A stretch of DNA of 8,387 bases, taken from contig JBPCTY010000157.1 in assembly GCA_051011415.1 (NCBI GenBank), positions 1 to 8,387 of the forward strand, read 5' to 3'. Shown here piece after piece: positions 6,846 through 8,387 of the stretch (positions are counted from its first letter, which is position 1; every line of letters begins with the position of its first letter). The position numbers and the translations under genes were made by a program. The notes under the pieces were generated by a model. It searched no databases and had not been told where the DNA came from. It saw nothing but the letters and a program-made list of their open reading frames with translations. Origin of the DNA: SZUA-442 sp051011415 (GTDB lineage Bacteria > Actinomycetota > Acidimicrobiia > Spongiisociales > UBA5794).

Positions 6846-8144
6846 TCAGCTACCTCCGTCGATCAGTGTGAGGATTTCCTTGATAGGCATCAAGTGCTCT
6901 TCGGCCTCGAGCGAGCGTTGGTTCTCGAGGATCGATGTCGCCGTGTCAAGCATCGCTGGATACGCTGCCCGCAGGAAGTGATTCGCATAGATCACGACCT
7001 CGAATCCATGATCGCGTAGTTCGGCCTCGGTGATCTGCGAGTAGGCAGAGGGGACAGCCACCATCGGCACGGGAGAGCCAAGCTTCTTGAACTTCTCAGC
7101 AAATTCGAACAGATCGGCTGGGTCCCGGTCCTTGTGATGCGGCATGATCAGGTCTGCACCAGCGTCGACATACGTCATGGCTCGTTCAATCGCATCGTCG
7201 ACACCCTTGCCGAGAATCATGGACTCGACCCGAGCGATGATCGCAAAGACGTCGGTCACCTGGGCTTCCTTACCCGCACGAATCTTGGCGGCGAACCCTT
7301 CCGGTGAGTCCTGCGTCTGATCGACATCGGTGCCAAACAGGCTGTTCTTCTTGAGCCCTACCTTGTCCTCGATGATGACCGCGCTGACGCCGAGACGCTC
7401 AAGCGTCTTGACGAGAAATACAAAGTGCTCCGTCATGCCGCCGGAGTCGCCGTCAAGGATGATCGGCTTCGTGGTGACTTCGAGCACATCTTGAATGGTG
7501 AGTGTGCGTGACGTCACGTCGACCAGCTCGATGTCAGGGCGCCCCTTGGCAGTGGAGTCAGTAAGGCTCGAGATCCACATCGCATCGAATTCTTCGTTCA
7601 CGCCATCGCGCTGAACGGAGGAGTGTTCGGCAATCAGACCGGTGAGGCCATTGTGCGCTTCGATGACTCTGACCATGGACTTGGCTTCGAGAAGTCTGCG
7701 AAACCTGCGAAGTCGTACTTCGGGCGTGGTCCCCACTTCCTTGACTGCGGCATTGAGCTTTGTCGAAGAGATGCCGGGTGTGTACTCGGGTTCGACCAAC
7801 TCGCCGCCCCACGCTGCCATCGCGTCGATCGCACGCTGTCGGGTTCGCTGCTGCGGACCACTCTGCCAGTCATCACCATGAACGACGTAATTAGGCCTGA
7901 GTGCTTCGAGGTTCTCTACGTAGTCGAGTGTTGTCTGAGGAATGACGGTGCTGACTCCCTGAAGCTGGCTCACGACGGCAAACCGCTCGTCGTAGGTCAT
8001 GTAGGGAAGTCGCTTATAGCTGGCGATGGCTTCGTCGGTGAGGAGTCCCACCGTCACATCACCCAACTCTCTTGCGACGCGCAAGACATTGATGTGACCT
8101 GGATGGATGAGATCGGCGCTCATCGCGACGTAAACGGTAGGCAT
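6846..8144 (-). CDS. pepM: HxGH cytidylyltransferase fused to phosphoenolpyruvate mutase
   Basis: The 432-residue protein has two domains. Residues 1-135 resemble TagD/glycerol-3-phosphate cytidylyltransferase: VYVAMSADLIHPGHINVLR (4-22, with the HPGH nucleotide motif at 14-17), YDERFAVV (51-58), VVHGDDW (87-93) and PGISSTKL (123-130, the ISSTK-type CTP-binding loop). Residues 145-432 are a phosphoenolpyruvate mutase: WISSLTDSTAKGRPD (190-204), DGDSGG (231-236, metal-binding Asp) and EDKVGLKKNS (259-268), an exact match to the EDK-X5-NS signature that separates mutases from isocitrate-lyase relatives. The mutase converts phosphoenolpyruvate to phosphonopyruvate, forming the C-P bond. The first domain probably activates the pathway's phosphonate end product with CTP. 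The ATG at 8144-8142 was chosen over an in-frame GTG at 8201 because it has AGGAAG 7 bases upstream and starts right at the first beta strand. First gene of the four-gene operon. Confidence 0.95.
   Translation of the reverse strand: MPTVYVAMSADLIHPGHINVLRVARELGDVTVGLLTDEAIASYKRLPYMTYDERFAVVSQLQGVSTVIPQTTLDYVENLEALRPNYVVHGDDWQSGPQQRTRQRAIDAMAAWGGELVEPEYTPGISSTKLNAAVKEVGTTPEVRLRRFRRLLEAKSMVRVIEAHNGLTGLIAEHSSVQRDGVNEEFDAMWISSLTDSTAKGRPDIELVDVTSRTLTIQDVLEVTTKPIILDGDSGGMTEHFVFLVKTLERLGVSAVIIEDKVGLKKNSLFGTDVDQTQDSPEGFAAKIRAGKEAQVTDVFAIIARVESMILGKGVDDAIERAMTYVDAGADLIMPHHKDRDPADLFEFAEKFKKLGSPVPMVAVPSAYSQITEAELRDHGFEVVIYANHFLRAAYPAMLDTATSILENQRSLEAEEHLMPIKEILTLIDGGS
6852..6857 (-). promoter_or_regulatory. 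Shine-Dalgarno of ppd inside the mutase 3' end
   Basis: GGAGGT, complementary to the 16S tail, lies within the last codons of the mutase gene and sits 7 bases before the GTG at 6844. It supports this non-ATG start and indicates direct re-initiation after the mutase stop. Confidence 0.75.
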
Positions 8145-8387
8145 ACGGTGTCTTCCTGAATCGATGAAAGATGCGGCCGTTCGGCGACATCCGAGGACCA
8201 CGAAATGATAACGGTGGATGTCTTGGTTCTTGAGTCACCCTTCGTCGGCGGCGTCGACAACGGTCGCACTGCTGGGTGCAATTCCGCGGTTGGGTCCCGA
8301 TTGAGCTGGATCTGGACCCGTGAGAGCGCGCAATCCCATCCGTTCACCGGTAACCTCGCCAGACGCCCAACTGCTGCATTGGAAGTG
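8145..8387. other. Upstream region of the phosphonate operon, no recognised gene
   Basis: These 243 bases precede the mutase start and probably hold the operon promoter. On the minus strand TATCAT (8210-8205) is a possible -10, but no good -35 stands at the right distance. A plus-strand frame from the ATG at 8205 (beginning MITVDVLVLESPF) stays open for 61 codons to the window edge, but it shows no motif I recognise and no Shine-Dalgarno. A minus-strand frame entering from the right edge closes at a TGA near 8236 and is also unrecognised. Whether the upstream neighbour starts or ends here cannot be decided within the window. Confidence 0.4.
8152..8157 (-). promoter_or_regulatory. Shine-Dalgarno deciding the mutase start
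   Basis: AGGAAG is followed by 7 bases and the ATG at 8144. It sits inside the extended frame that would begin with GTG at 8201, so it favours the shorter protein that begins at the first strand of the nucleotidyltransferase fold. Confidence 0.7.

Noticed and set aside
6846..7710. Methylisocitrate lyase or other isocitrate-lyase-superfamily assignment for the second domain
   Set aside because: The exact EDK-X5-NS signature and the adjacent phosphonopyruvate decarboxylase identify a phosphoenolpyruvate mutase; lyases carry a KKCGH-type Cys motif that is absent.
3340..8144. 2-aminoethylphosphonate as the end product
   Set aside because: No aminotransferase is encoded in the window and a reductase occupies the position after ppd; an aminotransferase outside the window cannot be excluded.
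8145..8201. Extended GTG start of the mutase fusion adding 19 residues
   Set aside because: The added stretch (MVLGCRRTAASF...) is not part of the nucleotidyltransferase fold and contains the AGGAAG ribosome site that serves the ATG at 8144.

Overview
The window is part of a surface-polysaccharide locus that also carries a compact phosphonate-biosynthesis operon. Base composition is GC-rich throughout. Several genes start with GTG or TTG, and one gene looks leaderless. Together with the protein types this suggests a high-GC, probably actinobacterial genome, but there is no marker gene, so the taxon is an inference.

Layout, left to right. Positions 1-419 (minus) hold the N-terminal third of a UDP-N-acetylglucosamine 2-epimerase that runs off the window. 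Positions 475-1635 (plus) encode a membrane-anchored family 2 glycosyltransferase. Positions 1654-3024 (minus) encode a polytopic GT-C-like membrane protein resembling DUF6020 proteins. Positions 3121-3333 (plus) encode a 70-residue single-pass membrane protein with a YLDPATGT N-terminus. Positions 3340-8144 (all minus, so transcription runs right to left) hold four genes: a cytidylyltransferase/phosphoenolpyruvate mutase fusion, a phosphonopyruvate decarboxylase, an iron-alcohol-dehydrogenase-family phosphonoacetaldehyde reductase, and a CDP-glycerol-glycerophosphotransferase-like protein. Positions 8145-8387 hold the operon's upstream region and no gene I can recognise.

The four minus-strand genes read as one pathway. 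The mutase domain converts phosphoenolpyruvate to phosphonopyruvate. The decarboxylase makes phosphonoacetaldehyde, and the reductase makes 2-hydroxyethylphosphonate (HEP). The HxGH cytidylyltransferase domain fused to the mutase could activate HEP as a CMP ester, and the TagF-like protein could then transfer the HEP phosphonate to a glycan. No aminotransferase for 2-aminoethylphosphonate is present in the window, which favours HEP as the product. With the sugar epimerase, the glycosyltransferase and the GT-C-like protein beside it, the best reading is a phosphonoglycan locus: a cell-surface polysaccharide decorated with HEP. The first three enzymatic steps rest on strong motifs. The CMP activation and glycan-transfer steps are inferred from domain type and gene order.
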